From assembly GCF_008727865.1 (NCBI RefSeq), contig NZ_VTWU01000007.1, positions 272,618 to 336,617 of the forward strand: a stretch of DNA of 64,000 nt, read 5' to 3'. Below are positions 17,309 to 25,659 of the stretch, piece after piece (position 1 is the first letter of the stretch; each line of letters opens with the position of its first letter). Made by a program: the position numbers and the translations under genes. The notes beneath the pieces are model-generated. The model did no database searches and was not told the origin of the DNA. It saw only the letters and a program-made list of their open reading frames with translations. This DNA comes from Hymenobacter busanensis (GTDB lineage Bacteria > Bacteroidota > Bacteroidia > Cytophagales > Hymenobacteraceae).

Positions 17309-17422
17309 ATCGGTCTATCAAGTGTATAGGTACTTACCCATAGGTTTGCCCTTCAATTGCACAGGGTAAAATACACTTGGTTTTTAGTTTTCACCCGTTG
17401 CCTAACCTCAATCGGAACTCCC

Positions 17423-18604
17423 ATGCCCTCCGGTCCTCACATTAGCACGGCCACCTTCGTCGAGATCCTACAGAATGATAAGTTGGTGCGGAAGGACGAA
17501 GTACTGATTTTCCAAACGCTGCACGCACTGGCAGCTCGGGAGGCCTCCGCAACGGAATTGGCTCGGTTGCTGGGGTGGCGGGGCAAGAACGATGTGCAAA
17601 ACAAGATACTGGGCTTGGGCCGGCGAATACTGCAGAAGTACGACATTCAGCAAAGCAAAAGGACCAACGGCACCAAAAGGTATTGGGACTTATTCTTCAC
17701 CGGCCGTTACGAAGGAGTATATTTTCTCTACCGATTGAAGCCGGAGTTGGAAGCCGCTTTGGCCGAGTGTGGCCTGCTTCGAAACATCAGTTTACCTATC
17801 AGTCGACCGGCGTATTTATTTGCCTGGAACCCTGCTAAATGGCAGTGGGCAGACTTGGAGCAGCAGGTAGAAGAGTGGCAAAAGACCGGAAAGTCAACCC
17901 AGGTTTGGAGCTGCGTCAGCCACCGCAGGATCAGGCCTGGCGATCGGGTATTCTTGGTTCGGTTGGGTTCCACACCCCGGGGGATCATGGCCTCGGGTAA
18001 GGTCGTGTCCGAGCCCTTTACTGCGCCTCACTGGAACGGGGAAGACCGGGAAATCTGGAAGGTGGTTATTGAGTTCGACGTGTTGCTCAACCCTGGGCGG
18101 GACTCCATCTTAACCTTGGAATTCCTCGATACGGGTGCCCTAGCCAAACAGCAGTGGACACCCATGTCTTCAGGAGTGCCAATCCTGCCGGAAGCAGCCC
18201 AGGAACTGGAAGAGGAGTGGTTTCACTTCCTCACCACGCAGCAACTTCGGTTCCCTCCGTTTGCCGACGCTTCGCAGCATGGTTCGCAATTGTACGAGGG
18301 TGCTGCCATTGAGACGGTGCAAACCCGGTATGAGCGCAATACCTACGCTAGGAACCTCTGTCTGGAACACTATGGCTACGCATGTGCTGCCTGTGAATTC
18401 GATTTTGAGAAAACCTATGGTAGCCTTGGGCACAAGTTCATTCATGTGCATCACCGGACCATGATCTCAACGGCTGGGCAGCCTTACCAAGTGGACCCTG
18501 TCAAGGACCTGGTGCCTGTTTGCCCGAACTGTCATGCCATGCTGCACAGACAGAATCCGCCCCTTACTGTCGATGAATTGAAGCATAGGATGGCCCGTGA
18601 CTAA
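17423..18604 (+). CDS. EVE domain plus HNH nuclease (modification-dependent type)
   Basis: This 393-residue protein starts at the ATG at 17423 (MPSGPHIS); the frame upstream to 17357 looks untranslated. Residues 1-110 look like a winged-helix region. The middle holds an EVE/PUA-like base-reading domain with the marker strings YLFAWNPAKWQW, RIRPGDRVFLVRLG and PRGIMASGKV. The C-terminus is an McrA-like HNH: CAACEFDF, then FIHVHHRTMI and DLVPVCPNCHAMLHR. Fusions of a modified-base reader to HNH cut DNA carrying modified bases, so restriction of modified phage DNA is the likely role. A glycosylase-like gene follows 66 bp downstream. Confidence 0.88.
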   Translation: MPSGPHISTATFVEILQNDKLVRKDEVLIFQTLHALAAREASATELARLLGWRGKNDVQNKILGLGRRILQKYDIQQSKRTNGTKRYWDLFFTGRYEGVYFLYRLKPELEAALAECGLLRNISLPISRPAYLFAWNPAKWQWADLEQQVEEWQKTGKSTQVWSCVSHRRIRPGDRVFLVRLGSTPRGIMASGKVVSEPFTAPHWNGEDREIWKVVIEFDVLLNPGRDSILTLEFLDTGALAKQQWTPMSSGVPILPEAAQELEEEWFHFLTTQQLRFPPFADASQHGSQLYEGAAIETVQTRYERNTYARNLCLEHYGYACAACEFDFEKTYGSLGHKFIHVHHRTMISTAGQPYQVDPVKDLVPVCPNCHAMLHRQNPPLTVDELKHRMARD

Positions 18605-18670
18605 GACAGCACATGTGTTGCTCCCTTGGCTCAAGGGAATTGCTAGTATCATCTCCGTTTACTTTTCCCA

Positions 18671-19216
18671 ATGCCCATCATCAACCACCGGTTCTTGTCC
18701 CACAGCATACACCCGGACACCGAGACCTTAATTGTCGGAACATTCAATCCAGAAACGGCAGAGAACGAGGCGGATTTCTTTTACGGGCGAAGCCGGAATT
18801 TCCTGTGGCGCTTGCTGCCCGCTGCATACGGGAGCGAAGATCTAAAGGGCCGGGCCGTCGCAGACAAGATCAATTTCATCCGCACGCACAAGATTGATTT
18901 TATCGATTTGATTGCCCGAGTCGAAGTAGAAGCTGGGCAGGAAGCTAATTATGACGACATCTACCTGGACAGTAAAAAACCTGCGTGGAATGATGTCATT
19001 GCTCAATTAGAGCAATTGCAACATATCAAGCGGGTCTGCTTTACCAGGAAAACGCTGGGTGGTATTCCGCACATGAAAGTACGGGTCGAGGAAATCCAGC
19101 GCTATTGCAACGCTCATGGCATTGAGTTCTCGCTGTTGAAGACGCCTGCGAGAACGTACTCCGTCCATAAGCAGGCGATCTGGTCCAACTTCTTTGGTAA
19201 GACCTCAACCAACTAA
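18671..19216 (+). CDS. Uracil-DNA-glycosylase-superfamily-like protein
   Basis: This 181-residue protein has a first motif LIVGTFNPETAENE that aligns with the G-x-x-P catalytic loop of Mug/UDG enzymes. It is followed by FYGRSRNFLWRLL, matching their Y-x-x-x-x-N-x-F-W pattern. Near the end, LLKTPARTYS occupies the place of the second (LPSPS-like) motif. It therefore probably excises or recognises an altered base. It lies 66 bp behind the EVE-HNH gene and overlaps the convergent DUF3883 gene by 12 bp. Assignment is by motif reading, so catalytic competence is uncertain. Confidence 0.65.
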   Translation: MPIINHRFLSHSIHPDTETLIVGTFNPETAENEADFFYGRSRNFLWRLLPAAYGSEDLKGRAVADKINFIRTHKIDFIDLIARVEVEAGQEANYDDIYLDSKKPAWNDVIAQLEQLQHIKRVCFTRKTLGGIPHMKVRVEEIQRYCNAHGIEFSLLKTPARTYSVHKQAIWSNFFGKTSTN

Positions 19217-20050
19217 CGCACGGTAGTGGGTGGGTTCCAATGTGCAGGATTGGTCAAGGAGACCTGGCAATACAAAGACCTTAGGGCCTTTACCATAATT
19301 GAAAACTCGGTAGAGCTGGTAATTATCGAGCAGGCGAGAAACGTTTACCTCATTATTAGAGGCATAAAAGGGCGTTAAAGGACCAAAGCGAGTTGTTTTC
19401 ACCTCGATGGGCCTTTCCTTGCCCGATATCTCAAAAGAGAGCACATCGTAGCCCAGCCCATCGCCTTGCGTTTGTGAAACGTGTTCGATGCGTTCGGCTA
19501 AACTGCGGTGTCCAGCCTTCCATAAACGGGCATGCTCTACTTCCAATACAAACTCCTCACCCGCCTTTCCTAGGGAAGCATTGTTTGCTTCCCTTTCCAA
19601 GTAGTTTACTCCCAAGCGAGGCCGATTGACTCGTTCCCCCCGGCCAGTTCTATGAAAAGTACTCGGTTGTCGTTGTGGCGCAGGTACGAAGGCGAGTTCT
19701 AAATCAACATCCGTAGCCGCTACAAGTGCCGGTTGCTCCACGAGGTTCTTCACAGTAACCAGCAGGGACTTATCAAGTGCTAGGTGTGCTTCTACTACCT
19801 CCCGTAGCAGCTCTTGGTAATTGCTGCGTGGCTTGTACCCATCAACGTACGGGAAGCCAAGGTCCAAAAGCACAGCGCTCATGTTGGCATGCTTGAATTC
19901 GATAGAAGCCAACGTTCGTCCAGTCAGTATTCGATTTAACTGGCGATTTGCTTCTTTCTTGTTGACCCGCTCACCATGCAGTTCTTTGTTGAGCATGTCA
20001 AAGTACGTCCTGACAATTGCCTCGACTTCAATGCGGGACCAATGCGACAT
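19205..20050 (-). CDS. DUF3883 domain protein, PD-(D/E)XK nuclease fold
   Basis: This is a protein of 281 residues. The C-terminal half is DUF3883: a lead-in LGKAGEEFVLEVEHARL, then GLGYDVLSFE (motif Asp) and PIEVKTTRFG (E-x-K). This restriction-nuclease-like core is found in many defence genes. The N-terminal 120 residues form a small helical region (KKEANRQLNRIL, HANMSAVLLDLGFPYVDGYKP) resembling the domain that precedes DUF3883 in McrBC-linked proteins. Its 3' end overlaps the glycosylase-like gene, tying it physically to the EVE-HNH pair although it is transcribed in the opposite direction. Confidence 0.8.
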   Translation of the reverse strand: MSHWSRIEVEAIVRTYFDMLNKELHGERVNKKEANRQLNRILTGRTLASIEFKHANMSAVLLDLGFPYVDGYKPRSNYQELLREVVEAHLALDKSLLVTVKNLVEQPALVAATDVDLELAFVPAPQRQPSTFHRTGRGERVNRPRLGVNYLEREANNASLGKAGEEFVLEVEHARLWKAGHRSLAERIEHVSQTQGDGLGYDVLSFEISGKERPIEVKTTRFGPLTPFYASNNEVNVSRLLDNYQLYRVFNYGKGPKVFVLPGLLDQSCTLEPTHYRALVG

Positions 20051-20067
20051 GGTAAGCAGGAGGTAGC

Positions 20068-20253
20068 TTGGTGAATGATATGGGTATGCTTTCGATACAT
20101 TCGAGAACCGTTAACCGAAAGCGCCACCTGCTGCAACAGATAGCCGACGAACTGAACCAAAGTGGCTACGTGACCTGCATGGGCAAGCAGTTCACATCCA
20201 CTGGTGTATTGCGCTTACTGAAACGGGTAAAGCAACTATCTGGATCTCTGTGA
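20068..20253 (+). CDS. Small ORF resembling a recombinase-domain fragment
   Basis: These 61 codons contain HLLQQIADELNQSGYVTC followed by KQFTSTGVLRLLKR. This resembles the 'recombinase' helix-turn-helix segment of large serine recombinases. No catalytic domain is present. It may be a remnant, or a small independent HTH protein. It overlaps the end of the next - strand gene by 18 bp. Confidence 0.3.
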   Translation: MVNDMGMLSIHSRTVNRKRHLLQQIADELNQSGYVTCMGKQFTSTGVLRLLKRVKQLSGSL

Positions 20254-20979
20254 AACAGCTGCTTCCATACTCAAAAGATGTTGATATGCCGCCTTTCTAA
20301 AGGCTAATATTTTATCTGAAGCGTCAGCCCATATTGGACGATGCTCTTCGCCTTGCGTATCCATGAGCGCCGATATAGCTCGCTCATGCTCCCCCATTAA
20401 CTGCTTCATTTGTTCTAAATCCTTCTCATTGCCAATTTTAATTTTATATAAAGCCAATTCGCTTCTGTATTTTAAATAATGTGAGCCAGCAAGCCTATAT
20501 TGTTTAAATATCGCTTCGCCAGCATTAAGCAACATCTCAACTAAGTCAGAGTTACCTACATACAACTTCGTTTTTGCTTCAGCAATTTTATAATTAGTAT
20601 AATAATCATCAAGCTTTTTTATTGTAGACATGATTTCCTCATAATTATCTTCATCATATCCCAAGTACTTTACACTACTGAAATGCCTTAGAACTTCCAT
20701 AGCCTCGAAACATTCGACTATAGCTTTTTTCTCTTCACCACGTAAAGAAATACGCATCTGATTTTTGTATTGCAAATCAGTGCGCAGTTGTTCTAGATCC
20801 TTACTAAACTCATTTTTGACTGCTTCTACTTGTTGCGTAATTCCAGCAATGTCTTCTTGAGTTGCTACGTTCTTACCCTTTTCGGTAAAGTAAGACTTAA
20901 AGAATGCTTGGTACATAGCCAGCATGAACAAAACAAACGCAAAGGCAGCGTTGAAGATTAGCAAGGCGTAGTTTGACAT
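20236..20979 (-). CDS. Membrane-anchored coiled-coil protein, unknown
   Basis: This is a protein of 247 residues. One N-terminal transmembrane helix (LLIFNAAFAFVLFMLAMY) is followed by FTEKGKNVATQEDIAGIT and a long charged helical region containing QQVEAVKNEFSKDLEQL. This design recurs in uncharacterised bacterial proteins of defence and mobile regions, but I know no function. The ATG at 20979 is chosen so the helix is N-terminal; the frame opens further upstream. Its AT-rich codon use differs from the DUF3883 gene beside it. It appears to be a single-gene cassette with a 22-bp hairpin upstream. Confidence 0.65.
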   Translation of the reverse strand: MSNYALLIFNAAFAFVLFMLAMYQAFFKSYFTEKGKNVATQEDIAGITQQVEAVKNEFSKDLEQLRTDLQYKNQMRISLRGEEKKAIVECFEAMEVLRHFSSVKYLGYDEDNYEEIMSTIKKLDDYYTNYKIAEAKTKLYVGNSDLVEMLLNAGEAIFKQYRLAGSHYLKYRSELALYKIKIGNEKDLEQMKQLMGEHERAISALMDTQGEEHRPIWADASDKILAFRKAAYQHLLSMEAAVSQRSR

Positions 20980-21056
20980 AAAAGAGCGGAAACTTGGTCG
21001 GATACAATGATGCAAGCTATTAAACTCGCACGGACGTGCCAAACGTATGCTCTATA

Positions 21057-21106
21057 GAGTCCGGCCCGACTGGTAAGCTATTTCGCTTACCAGTCGGGCC
21101 GGACTC
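21057..21106. repeat. 22-bp perfect inverted repeat between divergent genes
   Basis: The arms 21057-21078 and 21085-21106 (left arm begins GAGTCCGGCCCGACTGG) pair perfectly around a 6-nt loop. It looks like the terminators of this island, yet it lies upstream of both flanking genes. It may be a leftover terminator marking an old cassette border. Confidence 0.65.
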
Positions 21107-21254
21107 CTTATAAGCAGTGTATTATGCCCTTTTACAACTACGCAATTTTGCACATAAAAAAGACCGCAAGTGCCGCAGTGGTGTCGTTCGGTACTGCGGC
21201 CTAGGCAGTACACCAAACAACAATCCCCAACCACTTACTACTATGGTATAGTAA

Positions 21255-21734
21255 AACGCTACCGTCCAAGTTCAAGCCGCCCAGTCGCAGCAAAGCGCAG
21301 CTGCGCAGGTAGATGCACCGGAATTTGCACTCAGCCTAGAAAAGGCACCTGTCGCTGAAGTAGCCGAGGCTGCTGCCGAAGCTGCTGTTACGCTGCAACT
21401 CGATGGCCAGCCCACCAGCGCTGCCAAGCGTGAGCGCAACTACTCGCAGACGACCGTTGACAAGGAGGACCTCGACCGCCTCAACGCCTTCAAGGCCCAC
21501 GTCAAGGACACCATCGGCGTCAACGTGAGCAACCAGCGTATTATTAAGACCGCACTCGATGTGCTCACCAACAACCTTGAGCCCTTCATGCAGGAGCTGA
21601 CTAACGAGGCGCACAACAAGAAGCGGCAGAAGGACCTCGCAGCGTACGAGGCGCTCAAGAAGCAGTTGGAGGCCGATGGTCTGCTCGGCGACAAGGCAGA
21701 AGCTCATGCAGAAGCCGAAGCAGCCGCCAAATGA
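21255..21734 (+). CDS. Ala-rich small protein without a normal start codon
   Basis: An open frame of 159 codons begins after a TAG TAA pair at 21249-21254. No ATG occurs until codon 91 (21525). An ATG two codons before the stops (21243) is in frame but cannot be used. The N-terminal part is Ala/Gln-rich (VQVQAAQSQQSAAAQVDAPE). The C-terminal part is well formed and charged (NYSQTTVDKEDLDRLNAFK, VSNQRIIKTALDVL) and resembles DNA-binding accessory proteins of mobile elements. Either the start was lost by a small indel near the A-run at 21253 or an unusual start is used. The short form from 21525 lacks half the conserved-looking region. Confidence 0.45.
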   Translation, partial: NATVQVQAAQSQQSAAAQVDAPEFALSLEKAPVAEVAEAAAEAAVTLQLDGQPTSAAKRERNYSQTTVDKEDLDRLNAFKAHVKDTIGVNVSNQRIIKTALDVLTNNLEPFMQELTNEAHNKKRQKDLAAYEALKKQLEADGLLGDKAEAHAEAEAAAK

Positions 21735-21852
21735 GCTACAAAAGCCCTCTGGATTGGTTCTGAAGCCTTTTTTTATTCAATGCTTATGAGTTTATATGTT
21801 CTGAGTACAGGAAGTATGGTATCTTAGTCTTGGCGTATCAACAAGCATCCAA

Positions 21853-22818
21853 ATGAATATTGAATTAAAAATCAAACGGTTAGAAAGAGTACTTGATATG
21901 GCTGCCGAACTAAACGGCAAAACCATAGGGAATAGTGATTTTAAAGCTTGGCAAACTTATACAACTAGTGTCTTTAATGCTGTGTTTGGCGAAGAAGCCT
22001 TTCAAACTAAGCACTTTAAGTCAATTAAATTCATCCCTCATAGTGCATTTCAGCTGCCAGGTGAAACAGAAGAAGATTATAAAAAGCGAAGAGTAACAGC
22101 TGCAAACTATGGGCTAAATATCGTCAAAGGTGCCATCAAGGGTTATTTGGTAGACTTGAATGATGAAAAAGGGCATATTCAAGTAAGTCAAAGCCCTGCT
22201 GCATTGTCTACATCTTATTCTAAAGTCAAACGGGTGTTTGTAAGCCATGCTTCAAAGGATGTGAATTACGTTGAAGAACTAATTGACCTACTTAAGCTTA
22301 TTGGCTTACACAGAGACCAAGTATTTTGTACATCAGTCAAGGGTTACGGAATCCCACTCGGCTCTAATTTCTTAAGTGAATTAAAGGAGCGAATAAACGA
22401 TGATGTATTAGTTTTATTTGTATTCTCACCTAACTTTTACGCAAGTCCAGTTTGCTTAGCTGAAATGGGGGCTGCCTGGGCACTCTCTAAAGAACACATT
22501 CCGATTGTCATTCCCCCTTTTAAGTTTAGTGATATAAAAGGTGTGCTGCCTCATACCCAAGGTCTTATGATTAACGACAAACTTGAATTAAACGCATTAG
22601 CTGACAGAGTTGAGGAATTGTTTAAGCAGCCTAGCCACACGACAAATCCAGATTGGGAACGCAGTAGAGATAGAATCTTAGAACGTATCAATAATTTAAT
22701 TTACTTAGAGCAAGCAATAAAAGATGCCGAATACCTGGCGGATGAGCTAGAGAAAAGTGATAAAAATTATCAAAAGGCAAAAAAATATTTGAACAACAAG
22801 AACAGTAGGAGTAACTAA
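21853..22818 (+). CDS. TIR-domain protein with unique N-terminus
   Basis: This is a protein of 321 residues. Residues 1-120 form an unassigned region (KIKRLERVLDMAAELNG, IKFIPHSAF). The TIR domain begins at VKRVFVSHASKDVNYVEEL near residue 126. It has the catalytic-type Glu204 in SPVCLAEMGAAWAL. The last 50 residues are helical and Lys-rich. With the catalytic Glu present, NAD+ cleavage or signal synthesis is expected. No obvious effector gene follows on the same strand, so it may be a single-gene abortive-infection system with an N-terminal sensor. The gene is AT-rich compared with the host. Confidence 0.8.
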   Translation: MNIELKIKRLERVLDMAAELNGKTIGNSDFKAWQTYTTSVFNAVFGEEAFQTKHFKSIKFIPHSAFQLPGETEEDYKKRRVTAANYGLNIVKGAIKGYLVDLNDEKGHIQVSQSPAALSTSYSKVKRVFVSHASKDVNYVEELIDLLKLIGLHRDQVFCTSVKGYGIPLGSNFLSELKERINDDVLVLFVFSPNFYASPVCLAEMGAAWALSKEHIPIVIPPFKFSDIKGVLPHTQGLMINDKLELNALADRVEELFKQPSHTTNPDWERSRDRILERINNLIYLEQAIKDAEYLADELEKSDKNYQKAKKYLNNKNSRSN

Positions 22819-22945
22819 TACAATCTTATGCAAAAAGCGACAACGAAATGTGTGGCTCACTACTGCACCAAGGTAGAATAAATTTTACTAATAAAGCATT
22901 GTTGAAAATTTAGGTCATTCCTCAGGGGGGAATTGGTGGTTTTAA

Positions 22946-24121
22946 TCATGAGCAGGCCTTGCAAATCGCATCTATCAATAGGCTTAATTTGGAGAAATTA
23001 TATTTATCATCTATGGATTTAATATGTTTAAACTTTCTAATATAATCCTCCTTATTTTCAAGCGAACCGTGATAACAATTACACTCTTTTACGTAATTTG
23101 TCCATCTGACTTTTGGTATTTGCCGCATTTTGTATTGTAAATCCAAGAAGCATTCAATCGCAACTGCCTTTCCATTAATATTTTCTACAGATTCACCGAT
23201 AGGCCCTACCGTGGTAAAGCTTGTGAATTCTACTAAGTGGGGCAGTTTCATTACTTTCATCTGAGTTGGTAGTTTCATTGCAGCAATTTTATTGTATTTA
23301 TCATTGCCTTCTATATCATTGTCAAAGATTACCAGTACTTTATTTTGAATGCCTATACTCACCAGCCCTTGACAAAATCTGAATAAATTCCCGCTACCCG
23401 TAAATGGGTATCCATCTTCCATGTCAATGAAAGTGAAGAAGCCAGCTACATCGGGCCTTGTCATCTCCATTGCTTTTTTGATAATGAAAGTATCCGTGTT
23501 GCCCTCCGTAACAATAAGGAATTTACCTTCTTTTGCAACGCCGCCCGTCAATTCTGATTCTGTAGCCCAGCCGCCCTCAATCAAATCAGCAGTGTGCCAT
23601 TCAAGCCATATATCTTGATTCTTATCATTTTCTGCGAATAAACGAAGTAAGACAAGGGGGTCAAGTAAATCGCAGAAATACACAACATCAAATTCAGTTA
23701 AAGCATTATTCTCGCAATGTTTTATAAATGGTTCATAATTAATTAATTCTTGGTAAAGAAAATTACCCATTTCATATTCGATATAGCCTTGATACTTATA
23801 ATTATTTATATTAACCTGGCTAAGCCAGTCGAATAACACCTTGGGTTCTACTTTAATATCAGCGCCATAAATGTATCTCAGATTTACTTCATATATAGAT
23901 TCGAGCTTTGCAAGCGAATAACCAATTAAGTCAAGTCGGGCTTTAACGTCCTTTAATTTGCATGCGCTTGCAAGTTTGTGTTCCTCAACTTCGTCAGCAT
24001 AACTATAGGGGACCTTCTTTCTGTCAGATGGAAGAAACAAATTGGAATAGTCTCTATATCCATGGTTCTTACCCCAATCGAGTTGCAACCCATTCACTCT
24101 AAGAGTAATCATTGATCCCAT
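22946..24121 (-). CDS. HEPN/Toprim-type protein
   Basis: This is a protein of 391 residues. The start MGSMITLRVNGLQLDWGKN is the hallmark opening of the HEPN/Toprim N-terminal domain family. A Toprim fold lies in the middle: FLIVTEGNTDTF supplies the metal-binding Glu, and VLVIFDNDIEGNDKYN supplies the DxD-like acidic motif. The C-terminal third is helical and Cys-containing (VKECNCYHGS). Toprim centres cut or join nucleic acids with Mg2+. Family members sit in bacterial conflict loci and are predicted nucleases. It converges on the TIR gene and has no operon partner. Confidence 0.75.
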   Translation of the reverse strand: MGSMITLRVNGLQLDWGKNHGYRDYSNLFLPSDRKKVPYSYADEVEEHKLASACKLKDVKARLDLIGYSLAKLESIYEVNLRYIYGADIKVEPKVLFDWLSQVNINNYKYQGYIEYEMGNFLYQELINYEPFIKHCENNALTEFDVVYFCDLLDPLVLLRLFAENDKNQDIWLEWHTADLIEGGWATESELTGGVAKEGKFLIVTEGNTDTFIIKKAMEMTRPDVAGFFTFIDMEDGYPFTGSGNLFRFCQGLVSIGIQNKVLVIFDNDIEGNDKYNKIAAMKLPTQMKVMKLPHLVEFTSFTTVGPIGESVENINGKAVAIECFLDLQYKMRQIPKVRWTNYVKECNCYHGSLENKEDYIRKFKHIKSIDDKYNFSKLSLLIDAICKACS

Positions 24122-24187
24122 ATAACTGGCGTGGTTTACTGTAAAACAATTTGTTTGACAAAACTTTATTGCAATACAAGTCTTCGA

Positions 24188-24364
24188 CTAATCACTCAGG
24201 AGTAAGTCGCCGATCTTGATGTAACCGTTGCAATATTCAAGGCAATAATCGCTGGTGAAGTTACAGGTGCGAACGATGCCGTTCTCATACTGATCGTAAA
24301 AGACTTCGCAGAAGTACGTGCCCATGTGGTAGAGGTTGATAGCGACTTCCTCTTCATATTTCAT
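24188..24364 (-). CDS. Small acidic ORF, unknown
   Basis: These 58 codons read MKYEEEVAINLYHMGTYF ... CNFTSDYCLEYCNGYIKIGDLLLSD. It is a compact, acidic, Tyr- and Cys-rich sequence with a proper ATG and stop. It sits upstream of the HEPN/Toprim gene on the same strand. It has the look of a real small protein rather than random frame, but I cannot assign a family. Confidence 0.4.
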   Translation of the reverse strand: MKYEEEVAINLYHMGTYFCEVFYDQYENGIVRTCNFTSDYCLEYCNGYIKIGDLLLSD

Positions 24365-24463
24365 AGCAACTATAATAGTACCTCTCCTGCACGATAGGGG
24401 TCATTCGAGGTACATCCATTACGAACAGAGTGGAGATAGGTGCCAACAGTGATGGGCTATGTC

Positions 24464-24492
24464 ATAGGACAGGTGTCACCGGGTTTTCGCAC
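24464..24492 (+). repeat. Outlying iteron-like repeat copy
   Basis: This 29-bp stretch (ATAGGACAGGTGTCACC, then GGGTTTTCGCAC) matches the consensus of the cluster at 25660-25941 at about 25 of 29 positions, in direct orientation. It marks the left limit of the repeat family, about 1.2 kb before the main cluster. Confidence 0.6.
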
Positions 24493-24651
24493 TGTTGTGA
24501 TAATGCCCTTTTTTGGTGTTTTTCACCACCTAGCTATAGGGCCATTTAACTTTTTTGAATGTTACTAACATAATTATTATTGAACTAATCCGTGTTAGTC
24601 GGCGGCCCTTTATACAAAGATCTTTTTATAAGCATTGCACTGCGCTAGAAC

Positions 24652-24721
24652 TCTATCAACAATTGTTGATAGAATGCCGTGAACTGCTTTTGCAGTTGCG
24701 GTTTTCGTGCTATTATCTTTG
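24652..24721 (+). promoter_or_regulatory. Promoter with upstream palindromic operator
   Basis: A 22-bp perfect palindrome (half-site TCTATCAACAA) spans 24652-24673. It is followed by TTTG at 24689-24692 and TATCTTTG at 24714-24721, with 21 nt between, a clear Bacteroidota promoter. It would drive the acidic protein gene at 24946 through a leader of about 220 nt. The palindrome is a likely binding site for a dimeric regulator of the island. Confidence 0.6.
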
Positions 24722-24945
24722 CAGGGCAAGAGGGGAACACCACCCCAGGGAGTTACTAGCGCAGACCCTGAGGTCGCACTTATCAGGCCGAGCCGCCGCC
24801 CCCGCCTTGTACCACTTCTTGGCGATTTGACTAACACCCCGACGGAATGGGGAGGGTGTACCGTGTGCTGCAGACTGCGGGGTCAATTCGCCAGCGTCCG
24901 CTCGGCCTATCCATTTCTTCTTATCCAACCTAACCCCTCAGTAAC

Positions 24946-25488
24946 ATGAGCAACAAAGACGTGCGTCCGAACGAGGATGCAAATGCAAACACCAACAACC
25001 GCAAAGGGCTTGATCCCGACATCCAAGACTTCTCGCAGTGGCTAGACGAGAACATGGATGCCGCCGACAACCAGCGTGAGTTGACCGACGAAGAGCACGA
25101 GCGGCTCGCCGCCAAGATGGACTACCACGACTACGTGGAGCAGTTTGAAAGCCTGAGTCCAGCTGAGCAGCTGTTCCTCGGCAAGGCAGAAGATGCCTTT
25201 AACAACCTCGGAAGCATGCTGCCTGACGCTGATCGTCGGTTCTTCGGCACGCTATCCGAAGCCGTTGACCTGGGGATAAAAAACGCATTGGCTATGCCCT
25301 TGGGCACCAGTGGTGAGCGGTCTGTGGCCTATGCTGCAATAGTAGCCCCTGCGTACAATGCGTTACGGATGCGGCATGAGGCAACGCACAAGCAGGAGGT
25401 AGATGCCTTCTTCGACGAGATGCAGGACGCCTTGGTCGATGCCTTGCGCTTAGCCCTAAGACTCGACGGCTCCACAGGCAGAAGCTAG
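24946..25488 (+). CDS. Acidic protein of unknown function, replication region
   Basis: This 180-residue protein is strongly acidic at its N-terminus (KGLDPDIQDFSQWLDENMD, ELTDEEHERLAAKMD) and then helical (SPAEQLFLGKAEDAFNNLG ... GERSVAYAAIVAPAYNALR). I recognise no domain. It lies between iteron-like repeats, behind a recognisable promoter with a palindromic operator and a long leader, and is followed by a 17-bp hairpin. Its GC-rich composition matches the polymerase gene rather than the neighbouring AT-rich immune genes. A role in replication or maintenance of the element is therefore plausible. Confidence 0.6.
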   Translation: MSNKDVRPNEDANANTNNRKGLDPDIQDFSQWLDENMDAADNQRELTDEEHERLAAKMDYHDYVEQFESLSPAEQLFLGKAEDAFNNLGSMLPDADRRFFGTLSEAVDLGIKNALAMPLGTSGERSVAYAAIVAPAYNALRMRHEATHKQEVDAFFDEMQDALVDALRLALRLDGSTGRS

Positions 25489-25504
25489 AGTGGGTCTGCT
25501 CGTA

Positions 25505-25546
25505 CCCGAAAGCATCAACTCGGCTTTCAGAGTTGATGCTTTCGGG
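25505..25546. terminator. 17-bp perfect hairpin terminator
   Basis: The arms 25505-25521 and 25530-25546 (CCCGAAAGCATCAACTC and its complement) pair perfectly with an 8-nt loop, 17 bp after the stop codon of the acidic protein gene. There is no long T-tract. Confidence 0.7.
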
Positions 25547-25659
25547 CACTTGACTTGACCAGGTTACGCTTCGGCAACGTCTCGGGCCTGGCGCCTTGAC
25601 GGCGGCCCGTCAACGTCCGGCCAGTAAGAACAGTGCGGTGCGAGGGGGAAGGGCGGGGG

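Noticed and set aside
24555..24830. 91-codon + strand frame before the acidic protein gene
   Set aside because: It overlaps the palindrome and promoter of the 24946 gene and has no protein-like features.
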